Notes: generated by a model from the letters alone, not told the origin. 64,000 nt of DNA from an uncultured Eubacteriales bacterium (GCA_934446365.1 CAKSDZ010000002.1:186001-250000), one strand, 5' to 3'. Shown: positions 49,572 to 59,101, numbered from the stretch's first letter. Numbers and translations: made by a program.

Positions 49572-51061
49572 AAGCTGCAAAGCTCCATGTCGGGCGTATA
49601 TTTGTTGCCCGCAAGCAGACCGTTTGCGAAATAGTTCTGATTCCCCGTGAAAATGGTATAGTGATTCACGGTTTCGCTCACATGCGTATGCTTCACAAGC
49701 GCCGCGCAGCCGTCACGCGTCAGGGCATGCTCGCCGAGCTGCCACTCGTCCATATTGACCATTCCCTGACTTTCGACGTTGTAGAGCCTATGCCGATGGA
49801 CGGTTTTCAGAATCCGGCCGTCGGAAAATTCCCATATATCGTAGTAATTATACGTCTTATTGGCACCGGCGTCGGAATAGGTGATTCGGTCCGCTTCCAG
49901 CTCCATCGTGACGGGATTATATGAGAGTACCTCGTCGCCGACGGCAAGGCTGTCAATGCGGCGCTCCGTGCCGTCCGCCATTGTGATGAGCGTGTCACCG
50001 GCGAGACAATAGATTTCAATTCTCGTAATCGTTATATCCGCCGTCAAGGTCATGCCGGTTCCTACCGTATGAGAGGTTCCCTTTTCTGTATATGTAATGT
50101 CTTGCATCGATTCCCCTGAAACAGTAAACGATTTCACGTTTGAATAAGATGCGGCTAAGCTATTACAAGAAACAGATGCACTCGTACCGTCTGAATAGAC
50201 AAAATGAATTGTCGGGACATCCTCCGGCGGATTCGCGTCCGCCCATACAAAACTGTCGCTAATATACACCGTATATCCACTCGCGGCTTTCGTAAAGGTG
50301 ATCGGCGCGGACACCTCGCTATCCGCATAGCTGCCGTCCGTGACATATGCTTGTGCCGTAATGCTGTACGTTCCTGCGCTCGGAAAAGCATCGTCTTTCA
50401 TCGTCACAGTGTAAAACTCCTCGTCAAGCGTCGCCGACCAATACAACGGATATCCCATTTCCACGCCGTTCACAAAGATTTTATATGCATAGGCACGCGT
50501 GTCATTCCGAAAGCTGAATGCACACTCTGTCGAAGTTGAAAGGTCTACCAAAACCGGCTTTGTCAGCTGCTCCTGCACATACGTCACCTCGTTTGAATAG
50601 TCGCTGTCGGTATAACCGTCCGCCGTTGCTTTTACCGCAAAGATGTGAGAACCGGCGGACAATCCGAGCGTTGTAAGGTCAAAACTGATTTCATTTGCAG
50701 TTGCTTTCAGCGTATACGCCGTGCCGCTTTTCTCATACAGCGCATAGTCCGTCGCGTTCGGTACGGCGTCACCGGTAATGATATTTGCCCGAACGGATGC
50801 GGATTCGACAATATAATACGTACCATCGCCTGCAGTGTCTCCGATTGCATAATCGGGGCTTGTCGCATTGGCTGTCACTGCCAAACCCAAAAAGTTTTTA
50901 TCGCCGGTGTATGTATATGTGTCGTTAACATACTCGGAAGATATCGTCGCACCCGTTGACGTGACGGTAACGGACATACTTGAAAAATCATCGACATTCT
51001 CATATAGTGTTGTTGAACCGTCATTTGATTGAATCGTTACATAGCCTCCACCTATTGCCAT
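49562..51061 (-). CDS. Phage tail protein with C-terminal Hint (hedgehog/intein) domain
   Basis: 499 residues. Residues 1-350 are beta-rich with an Ig/FN3-like unit (about 175-270, EQLTKPVLVDLSTSTECAFS through SAPITFTK) shared with the neighbouring gene. From Cys352 to about 486 there is a Hint fold: CLAGDTLITMADGTERRIDSL and VGDEVLSYN (block A), KTVHRHRLY (block B TxxH) and NHYTIFTGNQNYFANGLLAGN (blocks F/G), followed by 13 residues (KYTPDMELCSLCG). Hint domains cleave or ligate the chain at that Cys. Start at the ATG at 51061 with AGGAGG upstream. Confidence 0.85.
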   Translation of the reverse strand: MAIGGGYVTIQSNDGSTTLYENVDDFSSMSVTVTSTGATISSEYVNDTYTYTGDKNFLGLAVTANATSPDYAIGDTAGDGTYYIVESASVRANIITGDAVPNATDYALYEKSGTAYTLKATANEISFDLTTLGLSAGSHIFAVKATADGYTDSDYSNEVTYVQEQLTKPVLVDLSTSTECAFSFRNDTRAYAYKIFVNGVEMGYPLYWSATLDEEFYTVTMKDDAFPSAGTYSITAQAYVTDGSYADSEVSAPITFTKAASGYTVYISDSFVWADANPPEDVPTIHFVYSDGTSASVSCNSLAASYSNVKSFTVSGESMQDITYTEKGTSHTVGTGMTLTADITITRIEIYCLAGDTLITMADGTERRIDSLAVGDEVLSYNPVTMELEADRITYSDAGANKTYNYYDIWEFSDGRILKTVHRHRLYNVESQGMVNMDEWQLGEHALTRDGCAALVKHTHVSETVNHYTIFTGNQNYFANGLLAGNKYTPDMELCSLCG

Positions 51062-51073
51062 ATTCTCACCTCC

Positions 51074-52021
51074 TCATTTTATTGTCCCACCGCCGGCGTT
51101 TTCTCCGGAGCCGTGTGCTGGGATTGTCAGCACAATCACCGGCGCCGCAAGCTTCGGCTTGCTCTTTGTGAAGATGAGCACGTCCGACATGTCTGAATCC
51201 GCATAGCTTCCGTTCATCACGTAAGCCTGCGCCGTAATCTCATACTCTCCCTCACCCGTGAAAACGCTGTCGGCAATCGTCACAGTATATATTCCGTCCG
51301 TGAGTGTAGCCGTCCATTTCAGCGGATACGGCTGCTCTGCCCCATCGACGAATATCTTATACGCATATGCGCGCGGATCGTTCGGAAAGCTGAATATGCA
51401 CTGGGTTTCGGTAGATAAGTCCGTCAAAACCGGCTTTGTCAGCTGCTCCTGCTCGGTGGAGAGCCAATGGAACACGAAAGAGCTCGCCGGCGTCCCTGTC
51501 GCTCTTACCGTTTCGCTTGAAAAAGCGTGCGTAAGGGTCACGTTGCTGTAATTGAGCCCCGTAATCGTATCTCTTGTTTTGGTGCCGGATATGGCAAGCC
51601 GCAGCGTCGAATTGCTGTTCACATAATAACCGAGCAAGGATATTGAAGTGCTCGATGTTCCCGTTTGAAGTTTAAATATCCTCACAAGGCTCGGCACGGA
51701 ATAACCTGTCGTCGATTTCTGCATTGCTTCTTTCGCAAGCGCCGAGGTGGTGTAATAGGACGACGAGCAGTAAAACACCGGATTCGCCGTATCGCTGTTG
51801 ACAAACTGCACCTGCATATAGCTGCTGTTCGTATAAGTCGTCACGGGGTCGGCATCGTCCCGAAACCACAGGATATAGTATCGGTCTTTCGGCGCATCGG
51901 CGTCATAATTGCTTCTCGAATGTAAAATCAAATATTTTTTGTAGTCCATATTCGGGGTATACAGAATTGTCGGCATTTCCACCGCGCCGCGGTCATAAAG
52001 ACGAAGCAAATTTCGTGCCAT
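51074..52021 (-). CDS. Phage tail or baseplate protein with Ig-like domain
   Basis: About 315 residues from the ATG at 52021 (MARNLLRLYDRG) with AGGAGG upstream. The C-terminal 100 residues repeat the EQLTKPVLTDLSTETQC unit of the Hint protein, ending DVLIFTK. The N-terminal 180 residues have no recognised family. Adjacent and in the same orientation to its partner, so duplicated by tandem copying. Confidence 0.75.
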   Translation of the reverse strand: MARNLLRLYDRGAVEMPTILYTPNMDYKKYLILHSRSNYDADAPKDRYYILWFRDDADPVTTYTNSSYMQVQFVNSDTANPVFYCSSSYYTTSALAKEAMQKSTTGYSVPSLVRIFKLQTGTSSTSISLLGYYVNSNSTLRLAISGTKTRDTITGLNYSNVTLTHAFSSETVRATGTPASSFVFHWLSTEQEQLTKPVLTDLSTETQCIFSFPNDPRAYAYKIFVDGAEQPYPLKWTATLTDGIYTVTIADSVFTGEGEYEITAQAYVMNGSYADSDMSDVLIFTKSKPKLAAPVIVLTIPAHGSGENAGGGTIK

Positions 52022-52025
52022 ATCC

Positions 52026-52298
52026 TCATCCCTCCTGCAAAATATACAGCTCGCCCTGTGTATACGTGCCGGTCGTCCCCGTATATTTGTAGATTTTCCC
52101 GACATCCGCCGCCGTCGCATTTACAAGAACGGAATCCATCTCCGTTTCTGTCGCGACCTCGATCGGAAAGCCGGTGGCGGCACCTCCGCCGCCCTCGGAA
52201 TAATCCGCCGTGCCGCCCGCAAGCGTCGGGACACGCAGGACCGCGATGCCCGAAAAGCTTTTATCAACACCGCCGATTTTGATTTTGATATTTGCCAT
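52026..52298 (-). CDS. Small phage tail-region protein
   Basis: 90 residues from MANIKIKIGGVDKSFSGIAVLRV, ending in GTYTQGELYILQEG. A Gly-rich middle separates two beta segments. Located between the hub-type protein and the fibre block. Function unknown. Confidence 0.7.
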   Translation of the reverse strand: MANIKIKIGGVDKSFSGIAVLRVPTLAGGTADYSEGGGGAATGFPIEVATETEMDSVLVNATAADVGKIYKYTGTTGTYTQGELYILQEG

Positions 52299-52309
52299 GC
52301 TTTCTCCTT

Positions 52310-53599
52310 TCACTCCATCACAAGAGTATCGTTATCCGCCGCAGCATCGTCCACCGCGTACAGGGAAAGCGTTTCCCCGTCCTGCACGGCCGCCGTGATG
52401 CATACGACCGTTTCCGTTTTGTCGGCGTTTATCGTGCCGGACAGCGTCTCATACGGCGGCAGATATATGTACCGCTTTCCGTCCGCGTCCCTCTCAACCG
52501 CCGTCAATCCGATGCTGTACGAGCTGCCTGCCGCGTAATTTCTCGCATAGGTTTCGAGCACGGCTCCCGTATCGTCGGTATAAACCACGGTCAGCGTGCA
52601 GACATTCGTATAATGCCCGTCAAGCTCAATCTCGGAAAAAAGCTTGTAGCCGATGTCGCGGTACTGCATCCGCCCAATATGGCCGGAAACGGAAGTCCCC
52701 GAAAACGCCGGAACGGTCACAAGGTCGCCCACGGCAAACGTCCCCGTGACGATTTTATTTTTCCACGTCACGCGCCCAAAATAATGGGAAGCCAGCCGCG
52801 CGAGGACTGCGGAAGCGTTGCCGTCGTTGACAAGCGTCGCCTCCTCGACGGTGATGACGTTTTCATCGGCATCCACGGCATCGTCATTGGTCACGGTCTG
52901 ATACGTCACCGTGTGAAGATAATGCTTGCCGTCAAACTCGAATACGCCCTCCCCGCTCGTTTCCTCGGTTTCCGTGTAACTGTGAGAGGCGATTTTCACC
53001 GCCGTCACCGGCTGATATTCCGTAATGTCAAGCGTGTTGAAAATTTCCGCCCGCGTGATTGCTTTCCCCTCCGTTTTCGGCGGGAACATCTCGATTCCGC
53101 TGGTCTGCGAGCTGGATACACACGCGCCGACGGCAAATGCGACCTGCTGCAACGCCTCACGCCATGTGCATGCGGGAATGTATCCTGTCACTGTTATATT
53201 TGCATAGGAATCGTCGATGTGCACATACCACGGGTCGAGCGGATTCGTTCCCGTGATGTCCGCGACCACATCGGCAAGCGGCGCCGCGGAATACATCGCG
53301 CCCGCGAATTTCTTTTTATCGATTACGCCGAGCACGGACTGAAATTTCAGCGAGTACAGATTCTCATCGATTTGCTTGAAATCGGTGCGGTAATATGTTC
53401 CGAGATAGGTAAGCCCGAACCACACCTGAACCTTTTCATGCTTCGTCACAATCGCCGCGTTGTCGAGATACAGCGTACAGTCGAAATAATCGACGGACAG
53501 CTCCTCCGAGATGCCGGATATCTCCTGCGTGAGCGAGCAGGATTTGATGACATCGTTGTAATAGCTGACCGTTCCGAAAATCAATCGCAGACGGCTCAT
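52310..53599 (-). CDS. Phage tail hub/baseplate-type protein
   Basis: 429 residues from the ATG at 53599 (MSRLRLIFGTVSYYNDVIKSC). The middle block ADVVADITGTNPLDPWYVHIDDSYANITVTGYIPACTWREALQQVAFAVG (layout only) corresponds to the segment shared by phage tail hub and endopeptidase-type proteins. The start overlaps the upstream stop (ATGA). By position it attaches the fibres to the tail tube end. Confidence 0.7.
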   Translation of the reverse strand: MSRLRLIFGTVSYYNDVIKSCSLTQEISGISEELSVDYFDCTLYLDNAAIVTKHEKVQVWFGLTYLGTYYRTDFKQIDENLYSLKFQSVLGVIDKKKFAGAMYSAAPLADVVADITGTNPLDPWYVHIDDSYANITVTGYIPACTWREALQQVAFAVGACVSSSQTSGIEMFPPKTEGKAITRAEIFNTLDITEYQPVTAVKIASHSYTETEETSGEGVFEFDGKHYLHTVTYQTVTNDDAVDADENVITVEEATLVNDGNASAVLARLASHYFGRVTWKNKIVTGTFAVGDLVTVPAFSGTSVSGHIGRMQYRDIGYKLFSEIELDGHYTNVCTLTVVYTDDTGAVLETYARNYAAGSSYSIGLTAVERDADGKRYIYLPPYETLSGTINADKTETVVCITAAVQDGETLSLYAVDDAAADNDTLVME

Positions 53600-53979
53600 T
53601 CCGGCACCTTCAAAAGGTCGATTGCCACGAATTTGACCGTCAGCCCGCTCCATTTGGTCCTGCCGAACCGCTGCCATGCAAGCTCATCGTTCACATCGGT
53701 GATGTAGGCGTCAAATGTCTTTGTCGTCTGTCCATATGGCATGGTGATGGTGTAGCTGTCTACCGGTTCGGACAGAAGCTCATAGAGCGCGTCATATTCG
53801 GCAAGCGCGGTGCCCGCCGCATCGATGTCCATCGAATAGGAATACAGCGTGCCGCGCGGGTCTCGCTCCATTTTGCCCGTCATGGTGCGTCCTGCGTTGC
53901 CGCCGTCCTGAATCTGCGCGTATCGCTTCAAATTGCTCACTCTGACGTTGTATTCCGTCCCGTTTATGATAAGTCCCAT
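53596..53979 (-). CDS. Phage distal-tail-type protein
   Basis: 127 residues, starting GLIINGTEYNVRVSNLKRYAQI and ending DLLKVPE. Beta-rich with a Tyr/Asp-rich middle. Located between tape measure and hub, the place of the distal tail protein in siphoviruses. Confidence 0.7.
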   Translation of the reverse strand: MGLIINGTEYNVRVSNLKRYAQIQDGGNAGRTMTGKMERDPRGTLYSYSMDIDAAGTALAEYDALYELLSEPVDSYTITMPYGQTTKTFDAYITDVNDELAWQRFGRTKWSGLTVKFVAIDLLKVPE

Positions 53980-53988
53980 ATTTCCTCC

Positions 53989-56181
53989 TTACGCCTTCGC
54001 CAGCCTTACGCCGACGCGCTGTGTTTCCTCGTTGTTCGCATGATAGACCGCTCGACCGAACTCGCGCCCGTCATATTCCATAACCACGGTGATATCCCGT
54101 CCGCTGCCCTGCTCACGCAGCGCAATCCGCATCGCCTCGACGATGGTTTCGAGCGGCGCTTCGACGTTCGTCCCGCTTCTCTGATCGCCCACGACCGCAA
54201 GATAGGGATTGTTCGGCGGAATGATGGTTCCGGTGGCGAGCTTGGGGATGTGGGGTACGGAAAGCGGAGCAAAACGATTCAATCGTTCCATGGCGGCAGT
54301 GGCAGCAGCGACCGCATCGGTCAAATCTTCATTGGATTGCGTGAGACCTTTGGCAGCTTCTTGATAAGTATTATCAGCTAATGTTCCTTTTCCTATATTC
54401 CCATTTTCATCCATCGCAAGTTTTTCAAATGCTTTATTTCGGTTTGTGACGGTTTCATCAAATTTATTCAAAGCCCAATCTACAACTCCAATCGATGATT
54501 CCATCAAAGCGGTGCCGGCTTTCTCATTGAACTTGTCAACCTTATTCACAAAATTATCTTCTTTATCTTCGTACTTCTCATCAATCTGTTCAAAAATATC
54601 ATCAATCTTTTCTGCCGCCTCTTTGCGTTCCGAAGAAAAAGCATAATCCAACATAGCTGCCGTCAGCGTTCCAACCGGAAGTGCAATTCCCAATGCGGTC
54701 CCGGCAGAAGCTCCGACCATCTTCGCAATCGTAGCGGCCCCCAAAGCCCCTCCGGCAGTATTTTTAAGCGCTGCCGTTGAATCGTTGTCAGGATCATCAT
54801 CCATTAAATCTTTGATACCACTCAAAAGAAGATCAACCGACAGCGTAAGTGTCAAAGCCGTCAATCCGTTTTTGAATCCAAGCGACTGCAAATTTGAGAA
54901 AAATCCTAATACCGTGCTGCCTATTTTCCAAGCCAGCATAGCGCCGCCGATTATGATAACGTAACGCATAATCGTATTAAACGTCTCCGCAAGCTCCGCC
55001 CATTTGTCCTCATCGATGTTTTCAAGCGCCTCATAGGACGCCATGATGCTGCTGTCCCCGAGCTTATGGAGCGTATCGAGCGATGCGGTGCTCTTTTTCG
55101 AGGATTTTGTCAGCCTATCGAAAGCCTTTGCCGCTTCAATGGCTTCTTCTCGCGTCTGCCCGAGCATCGTAGAAACGCCGACGGCGAGCACTTGCGTGAG
55201 ATAATTCAGCGCCGAGAGCAGCCACGAGATTGCCGGTTCCAGCGCCGTCCACAAAGACGATGCCGTTACCATGAGGTTACCCTTGATTTGTGAGAGCTGC
55301 TCCGCATATTCCGGCGTGCTTTTGAGCAGTTCCCCCATATAGCCGACCATCGTGCGAAGCCCCTTTGCAATTACGCCGAAGATAAACGCCTGCTTGACAA
55401 GCCCTTTGATTCGCTTGCCGAACCGGTCAAGCTCGTTTGCGGAGCTTTTGATTGTCTTGGGAATTTTGGGCGTATGCGCCTTTTTCAGCTTTTCCCGCGC
55501 CACCTCGACATTCGCCGTGGTGACGTTTATTTTTGCGTTGACGTCCCCCAGCTTTTTCTCGGTTTCCCCGATTTTGGTGTTCACCTCGTCAAGCTCGGAT
55601 TCGAGTTGTTTCAAATCTCCCGTGTTGATATTTTCGCTATTAAAATGTGAAACGATTGTACGGTCAGCCTCGTTATATGCTTGTTTCTTTTTTTCCAGCT
55701 CCATATCTTTTTGGATATAAAGCTCATACTTTTTTTCAAAATCTGCCGTCACCGCCTCCACTTGTTGTTTAAACACATCATATTGAGGAGAATCCTTTGA
55801 CATGGATTTCAATTCATCTTTTAAGGCTTTTACTTTTTCTTTATCTGCTTCAAATAAATCATAATCCGGCATGGATTTAAGCTCAGAAGTCAATTTTACA
55901 ACTTCTTTTCGCAGTTCGTTTGCCCGGTCGATTTCAGCTTTATAGTTCTCTCTGCTGGCATTATTCGCTTTAATTTCTTGACTTCTCTCAATATGTTTCT
56001 TGTCAAGCTGTTCTCGTTTTTTATTCAGCTCATCCAGCGTCTGTGAAAGCTGCTTTGCCTCTCTCTGCTGCTTTTCCAGCTCCCCCGTCGCCTTGTCGAG
56101 ATTCGCTTTGAGCTTACGCTCCTCGGCACGGTCGAGGTCAAATCCCACCGATAATATGAGCTCTTTTTTCTCGTCCGCCAT
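53989..56181 (-). CDS. Phage tape measure protein
   Basis: 730 residues. Residues 1-250 are coiled coil (KKELILSVGFDLDRAEERKLKANL and several heptads), followed by hydrophobic segments around 420-530, and a C-terminal Gly/Ala/Asn-rich part with RNAFAPLSVPHIPKLATGTIIPPNN (quoted in parts). The tape measure sets tail length and is injected with the DNA. The DNA has two AT-richer patches (about 54.3-54.9 and 55.6-56.0 kb) unlike the surrounding sequence, suggesting mosaic origin. Confidence 0.88.
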   Translation of the reverse strand: MADEKKELILSVGFDLDRAEERKLKANLDKATGELEKQQREAKQLSQTLDELNKKREQLDKKHIERSQEIKANNASRENYKAEIDRANELRKEVVKLTSELKSMPDYDLFEADKEKVKALKDELKSMSKDSPQYDVFKQQVEAVTADFEKKYELYIQKDMELEKKKQAYNEADRTIVSHFNSENINTGDLKQLESELDEVNTKIGETEKKLGDVNAKINVTTANVEVAREKLKKAHTPKIPKTIKSSANELDRFGKRIKGLVKQAFIFGVIAKGLRTMVGYMGELLKSTPEYAEQLSQIKGNLMVTASSLWTALEPAISWLLSALNYLTQVLAVGVSTMLGQTREEAIEAAKAFDRLTKSSKKSTASLDTLHKLGDSSIMASYEALENIDEDKWAELAETFNTIMRYVIIIGGAMLAWKIGSTVLGFFSNLQSLGFKNGLTALTLTLSVDLLLSGIKDLMDDDPDNDSTAALKNTAGGALGAATIAKMVGASAGTALGIALPVGTLTAAMLDYAFSSERKEAAEKIDDIFEQIDEKYEDKEDNFVNKVDKFNEKAGTALMESSIGVVDWALNKFDETVTNRNKAFEKLAMDENGNIGKGTLADNTYQEAAKGLTQSNEDLTDAVAAATAAMERLNRFAPLSVPHIPKLATGTIIPPNNPYLAVVGDQRSGTNVEAPLETIVEAMRIALREQGSGRDITVVMEYDGREFGRAVYHANNEETQRVGVRLAKA

Positions 56182-56742
56182 TTATTCACCCCCATTCATA
56201 ATCGAATCGAAAAACGCCTGGTCCTCGTCGCTGATGCGCACCGGCAAATCGATTATCGCGCGGTTCTCGTTGTAAAACGCTCTTTCGTTCTTTTCGAGCT
56301 TCTTGCCGCGTTTCAGCTTCTCGCGGATGCCGATGACACCGGCGAATAGGTTCCCCTCACGGCTGAATATCTGCATATACGCACGCACGAACGTCCACCA
56401 ATGCACATCCTCGCGCTCGCATACGTCATAGCCGACCACCTCATTGACCGCCGGCACAATAAGCTCGAAATCCTTATCCCAGTCCATGAGCGCAGGACGG
56501 CGCCTTTCCTCATGCTCCCGCCCGCAGTCGAGAAACCACGTGGCTTTTGTCAGCGCCTCTCCGATGTCGGAAAGCGCCCCATACTCGGGATACAGAATCA
56601 TGAGCATGACAAGATTCTTTTCCTCCGGCGAGAGATTCGGGTCGCCCAGCGCGCGGATGATGTCGAGGGCCGCCCACATGTCCCAGCGAATCGGGACGTC
56701 CGCGCCGCCCACCCTGAGCGTTTTCGGATTCCTGCTTATCAT
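56182..56742 (-). CDS. Bacteriophage Gp15-family tail assembly protein
   Basis: 186 residues, matching the Gp15 family (PF06854) with RNPKTLRVGGADVPIRWDMWAALDIIRAL near the N-terminus and DMPV-like ending DEDQAFFDSIMNGGE (quoted in parts). The family sits immediately upstream of the tape measure and acts as tail assembly chaperone. Overlaps the next gene by four bases. Confidence 0.85.
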   Translation of the reverse strand: MISRNPKTLRVGGADVPIRWDMWAALDIIRALGDPNLSPEEKNLVMLMILYPEYGALSDIGEALTKATWFLDCGREHEERRRPALMDWDKDFELIVPAVNEVVGYDVCEREDVHWWTFVRAYMQIFSREGNLFAGVIGIREKLKRGKKLEKNERAFYNENRAIIDLPVRISDEDQAFFDSIMNGGE

Positions 56743-57221
56743 TGGTATTGGTCCGTGTATCCCTTGACGCGCGGACTGTTCATCGCGGCCTTGAATTTCT
56801 CCGCCGCCGCACCGAACTCCTCTTTGATGATGCCCGTCAGTGCATCGAGAAAGCCGACATAAAGCGGCAGTCCCGTATCCCGCGACACGGAAAGGCAGGA
56901 GGCCTCACCGAATGCCACGGCGCATACGTCATAGCCGAAAATATGATTGATTTGCGATTTCACAAAGGCATCTGCGCCATAAATCAGCTCGATGTCCTTT
57001 TCCGTGTCGCCGGTTCCCTCCGCCGCAATGCTGTCAAGGTCGGAAATGCCGTATTTCTCTTTCAGCTCCGCCGCATATCCGCGGATGCGCTCACAGGCGT
57101 CATGATACCGCTTCGGCAGGTTCGTATCCGTGGGATGGATGTAAATGAGCCGGTCGCGGTCGCCGTTTATCGCATACGGCACGCGGCCGTCGTCAAACCG
57201 AATGCTTTTGATTTCTGCCAT
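56739..57221 (-). CDS. Phage tail assembly chaperone-like protein
   Basis: 160 residues beginning AEIKSIRFDDGRVPYAINGDRDRL, mixed alpha/beta, with an acidic helical middle. Second small gene between major tail protein and tape measure, the chaperone position. No catalytic motif. Confidence 0.75.
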   Translation of the reverse strand: MAEIKSIRFDDGRVPYAINGDRDRLIYIHPTDTNLPKRYHDACERIRGYAAELKEKYGISDLDSIAAEGTGDTEKDIELIYGADAFVKSQINHIFGYDVCAVAFGEASCLSVSRDTGLPLYVGFLDALTGIIKEEFGAAAEKFKAAMNSPRVKGYTDQYQ

Positions 57222-57244
57222 CGTTTCACCTCACAGCGGCGGGC

Positions 57245-57790
57245 TTATGCGCCCGCCGTCCCTTCCGTAAAGGTCGGATTTGCCGTAATCTCCGGCACCG
57301 TGCCATAGGTCTTGTCATTGCTGTAATTGATGGTATACGGGAATCCGACCGTGCCCGAACCGCCGATGCTGTCGGGCGTAATCGTGCAGTTTTTCTCACG
57401 CACCGCAAGGCATGCGTCCGCTTCGTTGCGCATAAAGCCGTATACGGTCATCATCTCAAAGAGCGTCAGCTCCTCATATGCCCCGCGGATGGCGATGCGG
57501 TTCAGCTCCTGCAAAAATTCGCTGTTCTTATTCATCACCGAACCGTCCATGCTCTGCGACGGCTCGCTCTTCTGTACGTCGGACGAGGTGACACCGCGGA
57601 TATCCGTGACCGTCTCAATCTCCCAGTTATATTCAATCGAGCTGTCCTCCACCTTGTAGCCGAGCAGTTCCCATTCCGGCGCCGCCTCCGTGCCGATATT
57701 GACGTAATGCGCAAGCGTTTTGCGCTTCGCGTCGCCGTCCTTCGTAATCGTAAATCCATCCAAAAACGTTTTGATCTGTGCGTCTGTCAT
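57245..57790 (-). CDS. Phage major tail protein
   Basis: 181 residues from the ATG at 57790 (MTDAQIKTFLDGFTITKDGD), with a GAAAGGAAG site; the longer frame is not protein-like. Pattern ELLGYKVEDSSIEYNWEIETVTDIRG and the C-terminal domain with FPYTINYSNDKTYGTV are the family core (quoted in parts). Forms the tail tube. Confidence 0.85.
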   Translation of the reverse strand: MTDAQIKTFLDGFTITKDGDAKRKTLAHYVNIGTEAAPEWELLGYKVEDSSIEYNWEIETVTDIRGVTSSDVQKSEPSQSMDGSVMNKNSEFLQELNRIAIRGAYEELTLFEMMTVYGFMRNEADACLAVREKNCTITPDSIGGSGTVGFPYTINYSNDKTYGTVPEITANPTFTEGTAGA

Positions 57791-57810
57791 TTTCGCTTTC
57801 TTCCTTTCTT

Positions 57811-58239
57811 TCAGTGTGCATATTCCATATAGGCGATGCGGCACTGCACCATGTACTGCACCGTATCCTCGCCCGCCCCCGCCGTCTGCGGGATGTTTTG
57901 CAGAGAGTGGACGCTTTCCACGACACACCGCTCACCCAGCTCGGGAAAGCGCTCCGCGTCGTTCTGCTCCTCTACCCAATCAATGAAGCGCTGCATCTCG
58001 GCAAAATCGATGCGGTTCCCCTCCGATTCCGGGTCGACGTCGTAATCGGAGAAAAACATCACCGCGAAATCATAATGTTTCCATTTGTTGCCGAGAACGT
58101 CCTCGCGCACGAGCCGGTCGCCCGGCATCGGGATGAGGGTTTCGTTCTCGTCGCCCGCCTCCCCGAAATTGTAATGCAGTCTGCCGAAATGCGGATAGCC
58201 CCGTATCCATTCCCAAACCGCCGTATGCTTATCTGCCAT
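57811..58239 (-). CDS. Phage tail terminator or minor capsid-type protein
   Basis: 142 residues from the ATG at 58239 (MADKHTAVWEWIRGYP). Position before the major tail protein and small size are typical of tail terminator proteins. The 11-bp overlap with the upstream gene supports coupling. Confidence 0.7.
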   Translation of the reverse strand: MADKHTAVWEWIRGYPHFGRLHYNFGEAGDENETLIPMPGDRLVREDVLGNKWKHYDFAVMFFSDYDVDPESEGNRIDFAEMQRFIDWVEEQNDAERFPELGERCVVESVHSLQNIPQTAGAGEDTVQYMVQCRIAYMEYAH

Positions 58240-58684
58240 TTTGATTCGCCTTTCTGATGATATATCCCGTGATTTCCCGCACGAACGATTCGCCACGCCG
58301 CACCATCGCCGCCTTGTCCCAATAGGCACAGGCATAGGGATTCAGTTCCCGATTAAACTGCAAATCCCTGTCGCTCTGCACCTTTTTCACATGCCAACGA
58401 CTGCGCCAGCGCCCCTTTTTCGGGTCAAACCAGCCCGCCTTTTTCGTATCGGGGTCGACCATCACCTTTCCGTGATACAGATAACATGCGTAGGGCGATA
58501 CGAACCGCACGCCGTCCTTGGTGATGATGACGTTCTCCATCAGCGTGCCGGTTCTCCTCGGAATGTAAGGTTTCATCAGCCGATGATATGCCTGCTGCGC
58601 ATAGAGCCGCACGCTGTCGTCGATAAGTCCCGAAAGCCTTTCGTCGAGATGTGCCGTCGTCCTACAAGTGACCTCGATTGCCAT
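58229..58684 (-). CDS. Phage minor capsid / head-tail joining protein
   Basis: 151 residues, basic: AIEVTCRTTAHLDERLSGLIDDSVRLYA at the start and PRRTGTLMENVIITKDG in the middle (the RRTGTL motif of HK97 gp10-like and PF11114 proteins). Joins head and tail. Confidence 0.78.
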   Translation of the reverse strand: MAIEVTCRTTAHLDERLSGLIDDSVRLYAQQAYHRLMKPYIPRRTGTLMENVIITKDGVRFVSPYACYLYHGKVMVDPDTKKAGWFDPKKGRWRSRWHVKKVQSDRDLQFNRELNPYACAYWDKAAMVRRGESFVREITGYIIRKANQNGR

Positions 58685-59101
58685 TTATGTGCCCTCCGCA
58701 TAGTAGTGACTGAGCGCGAATGCGGTATTGTCGCGGAACTCGCCGACGGCAAAGCTCTCGGGATATTTCTTCCGCAGCGCCGTCCCGCGTCCGTCGGTGA
58801 TATCCTCCCCGATTTCCCCGAGGAAAACGATGCTTTTCTCCGGCGCCACCGAAAAGCTCGCCGTCCGTTCTTCATCGGACATCGCGCACCACTCGGCATA
58901 CGGCACATAATTCTCCTGTGCCGGAATGCGTGCGAGATTCTCCGATTCCCGATACAGCTCCGGAGAGGCAAAACGCGCCTTGTTCGTCCGCGCAAAAAAG
59001 CAGTCCGTAAGAACGTACCGATACCAAGTCGCCGTTTTCGTTTCCTCATCGAAATACTTCGTATAGACGGTCAGCGTCTTATTCCAAAACGGGGATTTCA
59101 T
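58685..59101 (-). CDS. Phage head-tail adaptor-like protein
   Basis: 138 residues from the ATG at 59101 (MKSPFWNKTLTVYTKYFDEETK), with GGAGG upstream and four bases of overlap with the upstream gene. Small, beta-rich, in connector position. Confidence 0.72.
   Translation of the reverse strand: MKSPFWNKTLTVYTKYFDEETKTATWYRYVLTDCFFARTNKARFASPELYRESENLARIPAQENYVPYAEWCAMSDEERTASFSVAPEKSIVFLGEIGEDITDGRGTALRKKYPESFAVGEFRDNTAFALSHYYAEGT

Noticed and set aside
49562..50010. A true intein in the tail protein
   Set aside because: No C-terminal extein of useful size follows the Hint domain (13 residues), so self-cleavage is more likely than protein splicing.
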